From: Pseudomonas gingeri
Lineage (GTDB): Bacteria; Pseudomonadota; Gammaproteobacteria; Pseudomonadales; Pseudomonadaceae
Direction of reading: 5' to 3'
Assembly (NCBI RefSeq): GCF_013385635.1
Contig: NZ_JACAPR010000014.1
Location: 138,517-202,516, forward strand
Length of the DNA: 64,000 nt
Position numbers and translations under genes: made by a program. Positions within the stretch are counted from its first letter, which is position 1, and each line of letters opens with the position of its first letter. This document shows, piece after piece, positions 35,377 to 45,739 of this stretch. Below the pieces are notes generated by a model. The model did no database searches and was not told the DNA's origin. It saw only the letters and a list, made by a program, of their open reading frames with translations.

Positions 35377-36816
35377 TCAATAACCCGGATTGGCCTTCAG
35401 ATTGGCCGCTGCCGCCTTCGCCAGGTCAGGTGGCAGGAAGTCCTTGTCCGGGTTGTAGTCGGCCTTCAGGTAACGCGCCAGGGCGCTCAGGTCTTCCGGA
35501 CTCAGGGTCCCGGCCGCCTGCTTCAGGCGCAGGTTGTCGAGGATGTAGTCGTAGCGGGTGTTGTTGTAGTCACGCACCGAGGTGTACAGCTGGCGCTGGG
35601 CATCGAGCACATCGACGATATTGCGCGTGCCCACCTGATAACCGATTTCGGTCGCTTCCAGCGCGCTCTGGTTGGAGATGATCGACTGCTTGCGCGCCTG
35701 CACCTGTTCCACATCGGTATTGACCGCGCGATGCAGGTTGCGGGTGTTTTCCACCACCTGACGACGCAGGGCTTCACGCTGCTGCTCGGTCTGGCTCAGG
35801 CGCGAATAGGATTCGCGAACCTGCGAGCTGGTCAGGCCGCCGCTGTAGAGCGGGATGTTCAATTGCAGGCCGACCGTGGTCTGCTTCACCGGGCCGCCAT
35901 AGTTCTGGCCCAGCGTATTGGGATTGCTCAGGCCGAAACCGTCGTTGTCGCCGGCCTGGTACTGGGCCACCGCATCCAGGGTTGGCGCGTGGCCGGCCTT
36001 GCGCTGCTTGAGGGTTTCCTCGGCGGCGCTGACCGCGTAGTTGCTGGCCAGCAGGTTGAGGTTCTGCCTGGCCGCGGTATCGACCCAGGCCTTGGCGTCA
36101 TTGGGCGTGGGTGCCAGCACCGGCAAGGTATGGACGATGCCCTGGATCGAATTGTACTGGCGGTTGGTCAGGGTAATCAGTGCTTCGAAGGCGTCTTCGA
36201 CCTGACGCTGGGCGACGATCCGGTTGGCCCGTGAGGTGTCGTAGCTGGCCTGGGACTGCAGCACGTCGGTCTTGTCCGAGAGACCGACGTCGAAGCGCTC
36301 GTTGGACTGGTCGAGCTGGCGCTTGAACGCCGCTTCCTCGGCCTTGGTCGAGGCCAGGGTGTCCTGGGCGCGCAATACCGCGAAGTAGCTTTCGGCGCTT
36401 TGCAGGATCAGGTTCTGTTCGGTGGCCGAGAGTTGCAGGGCGGCCTGCTCGTTGACGTCCTTGGCCGCCTGGAACTGGAACCAGCGGTCGGCGCGGAAGA
36501 TCGGCTGGCTCAGGGTTGCCTGGTAGACATTGGCGCTGCGGCTCATGGTTGCCGACGGCCGGTCGATCGAGGTATGGACGTTGTTGCTGCTGGCACCCGC
36601 CGAGAGGTTCGGCAGCAGGCCGGCACGGGCCTGGGGCACGACTTCCTTGCGCGCATCGTAGTCGGCGCGGGCGGCGGCCAGGTCGGCGTTGTTGTCCACG
36701 GCTTCCTGATAGACGCTGACCAGGTCGGTCTTGGTCGACAAGGGCGCTTCAGCTGCCCAGACCATTCCGTTGGTCGCACAAGACACGGCCAGGGCCAGTG
36801 AGAGTTTGCGCAGCAT
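35377..36816 (-). CDS. tolC: TolC-family outer-membrane channel
   Basis: Outer-membrane exit duct used with inner-membrane exporters and type I secretion. 479 residues with a signal peptide (cleavage likely after about residue 21, VWA-AEAP) and two OEP repeats of long helices; for example YQEAVDNNADLAAARADYDA in the first and YQVGTRNIVDVLDAQRQLY in the second. It lies divergently upstream of thiC as in P. aeruginosa, where this copy is named TolC. No exporter genes adjoin it, so it is probably shared by several pumps. Confidence 0.92.
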   Translation of the reverse strand: MLRKLSLALAVSCATNGMVWAAEAPLSTKTDLVSVYQEAVDNNADLAAARADYDARKEVVPQARAGLLPNLSAGASSNNVHTSIDRPSATMSRSANVYQATLSQPIFRADRWFQFQAAKDVNEQAALQLSATEQNLILQSAESYFAVLRAQDTLASTKAEEAAFKRQLDQSNERFDVGLSDKTDVLQSQASYDTSRANRIVAQRQVEDAFEALITLTNRQYNSIQGIVHTLPVLAPTPNDAKAWVDTAARQNLNLLASNYAVSAAEETLKQRKAGHAPTLDAVAQYQAGDNDGFGLSNPNTLGQNYGGPVKQTTVGLQLNIPLYSGGLTSSQVRESYSRLSQTEQQREALRRQVVENTRNLHRAVNTDVEQVQARKQSIISNQSALEATEIGYQVGTRNIVDVLDAQRQLYTSVRDYNNTRYDYILDNLRLKQAAGTLSPEDLSALARYLKADYNPDKDFLPPDLAKAAAANLKANPGY

Positions 36817-36861
36817 GTGGCGATCCTTGGAGTAAATATTACGGTGATAATTCGGTGGCCG

Positions 36862-36890
36862 AGGCTACTGCGCGGTGCGGGCAGCGTCAA
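36862..36890 (-). promoter_or_regulatory. Candidate sigma-70 promoter for tolC
   Basis: On the minus strand, TTGACG (36890-36885), a 17-base spacer and TAGCCT (36867-36862), about 46 bases before the tolC start. The -35 is strong and the spacing ideal, but the -10 is weak. Confidence 0.45.
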
Positions 36891-37011
36891 GCCGTAGGCG
36901 AGTGTAGTTGCCGTGGGGTTTTGCAACAATCCTGCATATCGGCCATTTATCCAGACGAACACGAGGGTGGTGGCGTTATGTCGCACTCTTGGTCTACACT
37001 CGGCCCGTTCT

Positions 37012-37096
37012 TGTCGGGGTGCCTTGCTATGGGGCTGAGATCGGATAATTCCGGATCCCGTTGAACCTGATCAGGTTAGCGCCTGCGTAGGGAACA
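37012..37096 (+). ncRNA. TPP riboswitch (THI element)
   Basis: Thiamine pyrophosphate-sensing leader of thiC. The hallmarks are in order: GGGGTGCC near 37017, GGGCTGAGA, then TTGAACCTGATCAGGTTAGC at about 37061 and GCCTGCGTAGGGAA ending near 37094. High TPP should turn off thiC. It lies about 160 bases before the thiC start. No other strong promoter is clear; a TACACT -10-like box sits at 36995-37000. Confidence 0.95.
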
Positions 37097-37254
37097 AGAT
37101 TTCTCGTCCCCCGGCGAGTCCTCTTGTGCTCCGTCCGGGATGTTGTTCGACAATCGAACAGCGTTCGCGAGGACAGAGCACAGCACCAGCCTTGGTGCGT
37201 CCGTGCCTTCAGGTTCGTCCCGACAATCCCCTGGATACCGTCTGGAGAGCCGTG
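37094..37254 (+). promoter_or_regulatory. thiC leader between riboswitch and start codon
   Basis: Holds three potential stems: nested ACAAGA/TCTTGT with CTCG/CGAG inside (37094-37127), GTTCGA/TCGAAC (37145-37159) and GCACCA/TGGTGC (37183-37198). No U-run follows any of them, so the switch may work by Rho or translation rather than an intrinsic terminator; the thiC ribosome site GGAGAG is at its end. Confidence 0.5.
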
Positions 37255-39144
<1,890 letters not shown>

Positions 39145-39177
39145 TCGGGCCGGCTCCAGGGATGGGAGCCGCACCTT

Positions 39178-39323
39178 GTGGCGAGCGGGCTTGCCCGCGC
39201 TGGGGGCGCAGCCCCCTAAAACCTGTGACTGCGTTCTGCCTGACACAATGAAGGCGCTGATTCCAGGGCCGCTTCGCGCCCCAGAGCGGCGGTGCGGCGT
39301 TCCGACAAGCCCGCTCGCCACAG
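39178..39323. repeat. REP pair between thiC and cytX
   Basis: GTGGCGAGCGGGCTTGCCCG at 39178 and its inverted partner CAAGCCCGCTCGCCACAG at 39305-39322, about 110 bases apart: a REPIN-like unit. Between them are GGGGGCGCAGCCCCC and other short dyads. Likely to fold into a large stem in the thiC transcript tail. Confidence 0.85.
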
Positions 39324-39368
39324 GTCCGTCTATATTGCAGAAGTTTTGCTTCTCTTGAGATAACCCTT

Positions 39369-40658
39369 TTGAACACTCCCAGCACCTACTCCCCCGATCT
39401 CGCGGTCCCCGCCGACAAGCGTGTGTTCGGCGCGCGTGATCTGTTTTCCCTGTGGTTCTCCCTCGGTATCGGCCTGATGGTCCTGCAGACCGGTGCCCTG
39501 CTGGCGCCGGGCCTGGGCCTGTCCGGTTCGTTGCTGGCGATTTTTCTCGGCACGGCGGTGGGCGTGCTGCTGTTGGCCGCCGTCGGCGTGATCGGCAGTG
39601 ATACCGGCCTGGCGTCCATGGCCGCCCTGAAGCTCACCCTCGGCCAGCGCGGCGCCAGCCTGCCGGCGATCCTCAACCTGCTGCAACTGGTGGGCTGGGG
39701 TTCGTTCGAAATCATCGTCATGCGCGATGCCGCGAGCCTGCTCGGCACCCGGGCATTCAGCGAGGGCAGCCTGCTGGCCAATCCGTTGCTGTGGACCCTG
39801 GTCTTCGGCGCGTTGGCGACCCTGCTGGCAGTCAGCGGTCCCCTGACCTTCGTGCGCAGGATCTTGCGCAAATGGGGGATCTGGCTGTTGCTGGCGGCCT
39901 GCCTGTGGCTGACCTGGAACCTGTTTGCCAAGACCGATCTGGGCGCCTTGTGGGCCCAGGCCGGTGACGGTTCGATGCCGTTTGCCGTGGGCTTCGATAT
40001 CGCGATTGCCATGCCCTTGTCCTGGCTGCCGCTGATTGCCGACTATTCGCGGTTCGGCAAGCGCGCAAAAAGCGTCTTCGGCGGTACGGCGCTGGGCTTC
40101 TTTATCGGCAATTTCTGGTTGATGAGCCTGGGCGTGGCCTACACCCTGGCCTTTGCGCCGAGTGGCGAGGTCAATGCCTTGCTGCTGGCCCTGGCGGGCG
40201 CAGGGCTGGGTATTCCGCTGCTGCTGATCCTGCTCGACGAATCGGAAAACGCCTTTGCCGATATCCACTCGGCGGCGGTATCCAGCGGCATCCTGTTGCG
40301 CCTGAAGGTCGAGCACCTGGCCCTGGGCATCGGCGTGATCTGTACCCTGATCGCCTGCTTCGCGCCGCTGGCGCAGTACCAGAACTTCCTGTTGCTGATC
40401 GGCTCGGTGTTCGCGCCGTTGTTCGGCGTGGTGCTGGTGGATCACTTCATCCTGCGCCGGCGCAGTGCCCAGGTGGCCTCATCGCTGCTGCGCTGGCCGG
40501 CATTGCTGGCCTGGCTGGGTGGCGTCAGCACCTATCACCTGTTGGCCAATCTCTACCCGGACCTGGGCGCGACCCTGCCGTCACTGGTACTGGCAGGGCT
40601 GTTGCAACTGCTGCTGGGCAAGGCCTTCACTTACGGACGGGAAACCGCTCGGGCCTGA
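39369..40658 (+). CDS. cytX: Putative hydroxymethylpyrimidine transporter
   Basis: 429 residues, NCS1 nucleobase:cation symporter family with about 12 membrane segments. CytX proteins sit next to thiamine genes and are predicted to import the HMP precursor. Conserved start region DLFSLWFSLGIGLMVLQTGALL and SWLPLIADYSRF (about residue 218) are visible. The start is a TTG at 39369; no ATG is available nearby in frame. The 3' end overlaps the end of the opposing lipoprotein gene by 32 bases, so the two transcripts are antisense to each other there. Confidence 0.85.
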   Translation: MNTPSTYSPDLAVPADKRVFGARDLFSLWFSLGIGLMVLQTGALLAPGLGLSGSLLAIFLGTAVGVLLLAAVGVIGSDTGLASMAALKLTLGQRGASLPAILNLLQLVGWGSFEIIVMRDAASLLGTRAFSEGSLLANPLLWTLVFGALATLLAVSGPLTFVRRILRKWGIWLLLAACLWLTWNLFAKTDLGALWAQAGDGSMPFAVGFDIAIAMPLSWLPLIADYSRFGKRAKSVFGGTALGFFIGNFWLMSLGVAYTLAFAPSGEVNALLLALAGAGLGIPLLLILLDESENAFADIHSAAVSSGILLRLKVEHLALGIGVICTLIACFAPLAQYQNFLLLIGSVFAPLFGVVLVDHFILRRRSAQVASSLLRWPALLAWLGGVSTYHLLANLYPDLGATLPSLVLAGLLQLLLGKAFTYGRETARA

Positions 40659-41367
40659 GGATGCCATTGAGGCGCGAATAGTCGATCTTCAGCTCGATCA
40701 GGCCCATCGCGTAAGGGGCAATGGTCATCACGTTGTACTTGAGGATCACGCCATCGCTGGCCAGGGTGACGTTCGGAGTTTTCTGGAAGGGCCAGGCGCG
40801 GATGAAGTCCTGGTCCGCCCGGGTGCCGATCTGCCAGCTGTTGTGGGCGACCCTGGCCAGCTTCCAGAAGGCCTCTTCCTGGCCCGGCAGCAGCATGTCC
40901 TGCAGGTTCAGGGCCTTGTGCTCCTGGCGTGACCAGGTGATGAAGCCGCGCCCCGGCATGCCGTGGGCACTGCCATCGTCCAGGTAGCTGGACAACTCGA
41001 TGATCACCAAGCCGTCATGCTGCTCGCGTACCTTGGCCTGCAAGTAGCTGCCGTAGCGGTTGGCCGAGGTGGCGAGGAACTGCTCCTGATAGACCTTGAG
41101 CGAAGGCGGCAACGGTGCATCGGGCGAGGTCCGGGCCATCTGCAGCAGGCTGCGCTCGATCAGCCCGTCCAGTTGCGGCTCGCTCGGAAAGTGCACCGTA
41201 TCGATATTCACCAGCGGGCAATCGGCACCGTCGCAGCCCGGCTTGATCTGTTCGAAAGCGTCAGCCTTGAACTCCAGCGGTTTCTGCACGGCGGGCGGGA
41301 ACAGGCTCTGGCAGGCACCCAGGGTCAGGGCGATGCAGGTCAGTGAGGTGATTTTTAGAAACGACAT
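40627..41367 (-). CDS. DUF3298/RsiV-like lipoprotein (PA4972-like)
   Basis: 246 residues with a lipoprotein signal ending in the lipobox LGAC (Cys19). Downstream residues follow the DUF3298 pattern (SSYLDDGSAHGMPGRGFITW and LNLQDMLLPGQEEAFW), as in the C-terminal domain of RsiV and related envelope proteins. It reads towards cytX and the two stop regions overlap. Cell location: a periplasmic membrane-anchored lipoprotein. Function unknown. Confidence 0.78.
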   Translation of the reverse strand: MSFLKITSLTCIALTLGACQSLFPPAVQKPLEFKADAFEQIKPGCDGADCPLVNIDTVHFPSEPQLDGLIERSLLQMARTSPDAPLPPSLKVYQEQFLATSANRYGSYLQAKVREQHDGLVIIELSSYLDDGSAHGMPGRGFITWSRQEHKALNLQDMLLPGQEEAFWKLARVAHNSWQIGTRADQDFIRAWPFQKTPNVTLASDGVILKYNVMTIAPYAMGLIELKIDYSRLNGILRPERFPVRK

Positions 41368-41576
41368 GTACGTCCTTCATCAGCGAAAGAAAGGCCAAAG
41401 TGATCGGGCTTCGACTCTCAGCAGCGTACTCGGTTCGCCACTAAGCTGATTAGAGTAGGTTTCAGGGCCAGCCGTCTATCCCGGCGATGGGAAAGGGGCT
41501 GCATCGGCAGGTGTCGGCGCGTTAGGATGGCGCGAAGTCGAGGGGGAGCCTCGCCGCCAAAGCAAAGAGGATCAGC
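41368..41576. other. Divergent intergenic region lipoprotein/nudF
   Basis: 209-base gap between divergent genes. A TAGGAT box (about 41523-41528) could be a -10 for nudF; -35 is unclear. An AGAGG ribosome site precedes nudF. No repeat or small gene seen. Confidence 0.35.
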
Positions 41577-42197
41577 ATGAGCGATACCATCAAGGCCAGT
41601 CCGACGACCGTCGAGATCATCCGGCGGGAGAACTGCTTCAAGGGGTTCTACCAGCTCGATCGCCTGCATTTGCGCCATGAGCTCTTCGCCGGCGGCATGG
41701 GCAAGGAGATCACTCGCGAAGTATTCGTGCGCCACGATGCGGTCTGCGTCCTGCCTTACGATGCCCGGCGCGATGAAGTGGTCCTGCTGGAGCAGTTCCG
41801 CGTGGGCGCCATGCTGGGTAATGCCGACAATCCATGGATGGTCGAACTGGTCGCCGGTCTGATCGACAAGGATGAACAACCGGAAGAGGTTGCTCGGCGC
41901 GAGGCGCAGGAGGAAGCTGACCTGAATCTGCAGGCCCTGTGGCCGATCACCCGGTACTTTCCATCGCCGGGCGGCAGTAATGAATTCGTCCACCTGTACC
42001 TGGGGCGCTGCGAGACCGAGGGGGCTGGCGGCCTGTATGGCCTGGTGGAGGAGAGTGAAGATATCCGGGCAACGGTCTGGGCGTTCGAGGATGCCTTGCA
42101 GGCCGTGCGTGACGGGCGAATTGCCAATGCGGCGTCGATCATTGCCTTGCAATGGCTGGCACTGAATCGCGCTGAAGTGAGGGGGTTATGGTCGTAA
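41577..42197 (+). CDS. nudF: ADP-ribose pyrophosphatase (Nudix)
   Basis: Hydrolyses ADP-ribose to AMP and ribose 5-phosphate. 206 residues. The Nudix box is seen as GLIDKDEQPEEVARREAQEE (about residues 97-116), with the standard G-x5-E-x7-REAQEE layout. N-terminal strands (KGFYQLDRLHLRHELF) are typical of this subfamily. Its end overlaps the next gene by ten bases, giving translational coupling to yqiB; in E. coli and P. aeruginosa these genes, cpdA, yqiA and parE lie together. Confidence 0.93.
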   Translation: MSDTIKASPTTVEIIRRENCFKGFYQLDRLHLRHELFAGGMGKEITREVFVRHDAVCVLPYDARRDEVVLLEQFRVGAMLGNADNPWMVELVAGLIDKDEQPEEVARREAQEEADLNLQALWPITRYFPSPGGSNEFVHLYLGRCETEGAGGLYGLVEESEDIRATVWAFEDALQAVRDGRIANAASIIALQWLALNRAEVRGLWS

Positions 42198-42643
42198 GTC
42201 TGCTGCGTGAACGTTATCGGGTCGATCTGGTCGGGCTGCAGGCGGCCTGCGAGGCGAACTATGCCCGCCTGATGCGTCTGTTGCCCGAGATGCGCGACCA
42301 GCAGCAGCGTGCCCGGCGGATCGCCGTGACCCAGGGCGAGCAGATGCTCGGTGTACTGGCGCTGGAGGTTCTGCAGGACAACCCCTATACCACCACCCTG
42401 CTGGTTCGCCAGGAGCACAGCCTGCCCTGGTTGCCGGTGCCGGAACTGCAGGTGCAGGTCTATCACGATGCGCGCATGGCCGAGGTGATCAGCGCCGAAC
42501 ATGCCCGACGTTTTCGCAGCATCTATCCGTATCCGAACGCGGCCATGCACCAGCCGGACGAGAAGGCCCAGCTCAATGTGTTCCTCGGAGAGTGGCTGAG
42601 CCACTGTCTGGCCTGCGGCCATGAATTCGAAGCCGTACGCTAG
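42188..42643 (+). CDS. yqiB: DUF1249 protein YqiB
   Basis: 151 residues, conserved protein of unknown role found between nudF and cpdA in gamma-proteobacteria. Family hallmarks visible: NYARLMRLLPEMR, QVQVYHDARMAEVISAEHARRF and the C-terminal LNVFLGEWLSHCLACGHEF. It overlaps nudF. It is intact: an insertion element begins just three bases after its stop codon, cutting it off from cpdA. Confidence 0.9.
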   Translation: MVVSLLRERYRVDLVGLQAACEANYARLMRLLPEMRDQQQRARRIAVTQGEQMLGVLALEVLQDNPYTTTLLVRQEHSLPWLPVPELQVQVYHDARMAEVISAEHARRFRSIYPYPNAAMHQPDEKAQLNVFLGEWLSHCLACGHEFEAVR

Positions 42644-42645
42644 TT

Positions 42646-43822
42646 TGGTGTTTCACAAGTACCGGTGAAAAAATCACGCACCTAACGCTCGTGCTGCGCG
42701 AGCTACTGAGGCGAGAATGTCTTCGGCCTTTTTGTGCCACCTGAACGGTTTCGGGTGCTGGTTGTAGGTCTCCAGATAGTGCTCAATCGAAGCTTCCAGA
42801 TCTTTTACACTAACGTGCGCCTGTCGCTTGATCCACTTCTCGCTTAACGTTGAGAAAAAACGCTCGACCAAATTCAGCCAAGAGGCGGAAGTCGGCGTGA
42901 AGTGGATGTTGTAGCGCGGACGTGCCGCAAGCCACGCTCTGACTTTGTCGGTTTTGTGCGTTGCGTAGTTATCCATGATCAGATGAATCGGCATGTCATC
43001 AGGGACTGATGCATCGATTTCTTTCAGAAAGGCGAGGAACTCAGTGCTGCGATGCTGGCGCTTCAACCGACCGATGACTTCACCTGTTGCCACATCCAGA
43101 GCAGCGAACAGAGAGGTTGTTCCATGCCGTTTGTAATCGTGCGTGCGAGTTGCTGGGTTGCCTGGTGAGAGCGGTAATCCCGGCTGTGTGCGGTTCAAGG
43201 CCTGAATCTGGCTCTTCTCATCAACGCACAGCACCAGTGCCCTTTCGGGCGGATTCAAGTACAGACCAACGATGTCGTGAACCTTGTCGACAAACAAAGG
43301 ATCTGTGGAAAGTTTGAAGGTCTTTTCCAGGTGCGGCTTAATTCCAAACGCGTGCCAAATGCGCATGATGCTGGCTGGAGAGAGGCCCGTCTCGCGGCTC
43401 ATACGGCGCGTACTCCAGTGGCTGGAATCGTCGGGCTTACTTTGTAATACCTGATTCACCACTTGCTGAACTTGCTCATCCGAAATGGTGCGTGGCCGAC
43501 CGGAGCGCGGTTCATCATTCAAACCTAACAATCCCAATTTAGAGAAACGCTGGCGCCATCGTGACACCACATCTTTGCTGGTGCCCAGGCGCTGAGCAAT
43601 GTCGTTCCCTGACTCGCCGGCCGCACAGGCAAGGATTATCTTGGCGCGCAGGCATGCATCCTGGGCGCCCTTGCGAAGCTTGATACGGCGTAGCAGTTCC
43701 GCTTTTTCAGTTTCAGAAAGAGTGATAACAGTTGCTGGTCGGCCCATGTCGATACGCAACTCTTGATGAGTGGGTTTCTATGGAGCATAGACCAAGTTTT
43801 CCATGGTACTTGCGAAACACCA
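42646..43822 (-). mobile_element. IS630-family insertion sequence
   Basis: About 1177 bases bounded by an 18-base terminal inverted repeat TGGTGTTTCrCAAGTACC (one mismatch) at 42646-42663 and 43805-43822. It carries one transposase gene on the minus strand. IS630 elements duplicate a TA target; TA lies at 42641-42642 in the left flank but no matching TA adjoins the right repeat, so the exact target duplication is unclear or has decayed. It separates yqiB from cpdA. Confidence 0.85.
42674..43747 (-). CDS. IS630-family transposase
   Basis: 357 residues from the ATG at 43747. An N-terminal helix-turn-helix region (GESGNDIAQRLGTSKDVVSR, about residues 47-66) precedes the DDE domain with LCVDEKSQIQAL, LIMDNYATHKT and SWLNLVERFFS, giving the D, D, E triad. 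The frame is intact and full length for the family, so the element may still be mobile. It is oriented against the flanking genes. Confidence 0.92.
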   Translation of the reverse strand: MGRPATVITLSETEKAELLRRIKLRKGAQDACLRAKIILACAAGESGNDIAQRLGTSKDVVSRWRQRFSKLGLLGLNDEPRSGRPRTISDEQVQQVVNQVLQSKPDDSSHWSTRRMSRETGLSPASIMRIWHAFGIKPHLEKTFKLSTDPLFVDKVHDIVGLYLNPPERALVLCVDEKSQIQALNRTQPGLPLSPGNPATRTHDYKRHGTTSLFAALDVATGEVIGRLKRQHRSTEFLAFLKEIDASVPDDMPIHLIMDNYATHKTDKVRAWLAARPRYNIHFTPTSASWLNLVERFFSTLSEKWIKRQAHVSVKDLEASIEHYLETYNQHPKPFRWHKKAEDILASVARAARALGA

Positions 43823-43827
43823 CGCTG

Positions 43828-43968
43828 GGCTCGGTACGAAAACTGCCTGCGCGACGCTCATGCGGCGTTAAAAACACGCTCGCAATACTCATTCAGGGCC
43901 CTACACTCCGCTTGCCCACTTATTTTTGCCTCGCCTGATCGGCGCTCGGCGAGTTTTCGCACGGAGCC
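43828..43968. repeat. 141-base inverted-repeat element (IS remnant or MITE-like)
   Basis: Bounded by imperfect 17-base inverted repeats: GGCTCGGTACGAAAACT at 43828-43844 and AGTTTTCGCACGGAGCC at 43952-43968 (two mismatches). Such ends resemble those of IS5-like elements in Pseudomonas. No transposase domain remains; the minus-strand frame from 44076 to 43858 may be a fragment. It starts five bases after the IS630 right end. No clear target duplication. Confidence 0.5.
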
Positions 43969-44055
43969 TGGGTTGTATCCGGCTAAATGTGAACTGTGCC
44001 CTGTTTCAGCCATTTCCTCTTTGCAAGTTCCCCGACCATAATTGCGCCCAACGCG

Positions 44056-44079
44056 GTTTTGAACGAACCGGTTCAAAAC
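44056..44079. promoter_or_regulatory. Palindrome upstream of cpdA
   Basis: Perfect 9-base arms GTTTTGAAC and GTTCAAAAC around six bases, with an inner palindrome GAACCGGTTC. It ends 30 bases before the cpdA start, a place suited to an operator or a short hairpin controlling translation. Confidence 0.5.
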
Positions 44080-44109
44080 GGTCCAGCCAGTACTTCCCGG
44101 GAGAGCGCC

Positions 44110-44928
44110 TTGTCGAGCGTAGCCACTCAGTCGACCACCACGGATTCGGTGCTATTGGTGCAACTGTCCGACAGCCATCTGTTTGCCGAGGCGGACGGTA
44201 CGCTGCTGGGCATGAACACCCGTGAGAGCCTGCAACGGGTGATCGATTGTGTCCTGGCCGAACAGCCTCGGGTCGACCTGGTGCTGGCCAGCGGCGACCT
44301 GTCCCAGGACGGTACGCTGGAGTCCTATCAGTGCTTTCGCCAGATGAGCGGGCGCATCCCGGCGCCGGCCCGCTGGTTCCCGGGCAATCACGACGAATTG
44401 CGGGAAATGGCCGAGGCGGCCAGCCACAGCGACCTGCTGGAGGCCGTGGTGGATATCGGCAACTGGCGCGTGACCCTGCTGGATTCCGCCGTGCCGGGTT
44501 CGGTGCCGGGTTATCTGCAGGACGAGCAACTGCAACGGCTGGTGCAGTCCTTGAGCGAGGCGCCGCAACGCCACCACCTGATCTGCTTCCATCATCATCC
44601 GGTGTCCATCGACTGCGCCTGGATGGAGCCGATCGGCCTGCGCAATCCGGAGGCGCTGTTCGCCGTGCTGGACCGCTTCCCCCAGGTCCGGGCGCTGCTC
44701 TGGGGGCATATCCACCAGGAATTCGACCAACAGCGCAATGATGTGCGGCTATTGGCCTCGCCCTCGACCTGCGTGCAGTTCGCGCCGGGCAGCGAGGACT
44801 TCAAGGTCGACGACAAGGCGCCGGGCTACCGCTGGTTGCGCCTGCATCCGGACGGACGGCTGGATACCGGTGTTTCGCGGGTGCAGGGCTTCGATTTCAA
44901 TGTCGATTACGGCGGCACCGGTTACTGA
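44110..44928 (+). CDS. cpdA: 3',5'-cyclic-AMP phosphodiesterase
   Basis: Metallophosphoesterase that breaks down cAMP and so limits Vfr/CRP signalling. 272 residues from the TTG at 44110, which has a GGGAG ribosome site six bases upstream; the first ATG in frame (43996) lies further up in poor coding sequence. Metal-binding motifs: QLSDSH (D and H), GDLSQDG, PGNHDE, FHHHP and LWGHIHQEF. Family length fits. IS630 and the inverted-repeat element now separate it from nudF-yqiB, so it probably needs its own promoter. Confidence 0.9.
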   Translation: MSSVATQSTTTDSVLLVQLSDSHLFAEADGTLLGMNTRESLQRVIDCVLAEQPRVDLVLASGDLSQDGTLESYQCFRQMSGRIPAPARWFPGNHDELREMAEAASHSDLLEAVVDIGNWRVTLLDSAVPGSVPGYLQDEQLQRLVQSLSEAPQRHHLICFHHHPVSIDCAWMEPIGLRNPEALFAVLDRFPQVRALLWGHIHQEFDQQRNDVRLLASPSTCVQFAPGSEDFKVDDKAPGYRWLRLHPDGRLDTGVSRVQGFDFNVDYGGTGY

Positions 44929-45076
44929 GCTTCTCCAATATCGGTAGGAAATATCTCAGGGCGAGTCATGGCCTCGGACTCAGGCTAAACTGCGCGTCTT
45001 TGCCTGCGCGGTGTCGGGCGCCTTGAGCAGCCGGGCGACCTGAGCAAGGTCGCGCCAGTCTATGGAGAGCCTGCTT

Positions 45077-45700
45077 ATGAAGAGCAACGAGATGACCGGT
45101 TCGATCCTCTATATCCACGGTTTCAACAGCTCGCCCGAGTCGCGGAAGGCCACGCAACTGATCGCGGTAATGACCCGCCTGGGCCTGGGCGAGCAATTGC
45201 GGGTCCCGGCGCTGCACCATCATCCGCGCCAGGCCATGCCTCAGCTGGAAGCCGCCATTGCCGAACTCGGTCGTCCGCTGCTGGTCGGCAGCTCGCTCGG
45301 CGGCTACTATGCGACTCACCTGGCCGAGCGCCATGGCCTGAAGGCCCTGCTGGTCAACCCGGCGGTCAGCCCGCACCGGATGTTCGACGGCCATCTCGGC
45401 CCGCAGCAGAACCTCTACAGCGGCGAAACCTGGGAGCTGACCCTCGACCACGTGACGGCCCTGGCCGAACTGGAAGTGCCGGCCCCCCGGGACCCGCAAC
45501 GATTTCAGGTATGGTTGCAAACGGCCGATGAAACCCTTGATTATCGCGCGGCACAACAGTATTACCGGGCGTGTGCCTTGCGTATCCAGGCGGGCGGCGA
45601 CCATGGTTTCCAGGGCTTTGCCGAAAAAATGCCGGCGTTGTTGAGCTTTGCCGGCATCGGTGCCGATAAGTACCAAGCGATCGATTTCTCTGTACTTTGA
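45077..45700 (+). CDS. yqiA: Esterase YqiA
   Basis: 207 residues, alpha/beta hydrolase-like esterase of the UPF0227/YqiA type. It opens with SILYIHGFNSSPESRKA and carries the nucleophile serine in LVGSSLGGYYATHLAE (about residue 73); the C-terminal histidine is in GGDHGFQGF. I use the ATG at 45077, which has a GGAGAG ribosome site; a start at 45062 has none. It lies 39 bases before parE, in a conserved cpdA-yqiA-parE order. Natural substrate unknown. Confidence 0.85.
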   Translation: MKSNEMTGSILYIHGFNSSPESRKATQLIAVMTRLGLGEQLRVPALHHHPRQAMPQLEAAIAELGRPLLVGSSLGGYYATHLAERHGLKALLVNPAVSPHRMFDGHLGPQQNLYSGETWELTLDHVTALAELEVPAPRDPQRFQVWLQTADETLDYRAAQQYYRACALRIQAGGDHGFQGFAEKMPALLSFAGIGADKYQAIDFSVL

Positions 45701-45739
45701 GAATGACCCCTATTCATAGACGACTGATGACGAGACCCC

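Noticed and set aside
42641..43836. TA target duplication flanking the IS630 element
   Set aside because: TA on the left at 42641-42642 has no partner directly at the right repeat; the next TA (43835-43836) is 12 bases away and not symmetrical.
43858..44076. Minus-strand 72-residue frame as a gene
   Set aside because: It runs from the cpdA leader across the inverted-repeat element, has no recognised domain and most likely reflects a fragment of a lost insertion element.
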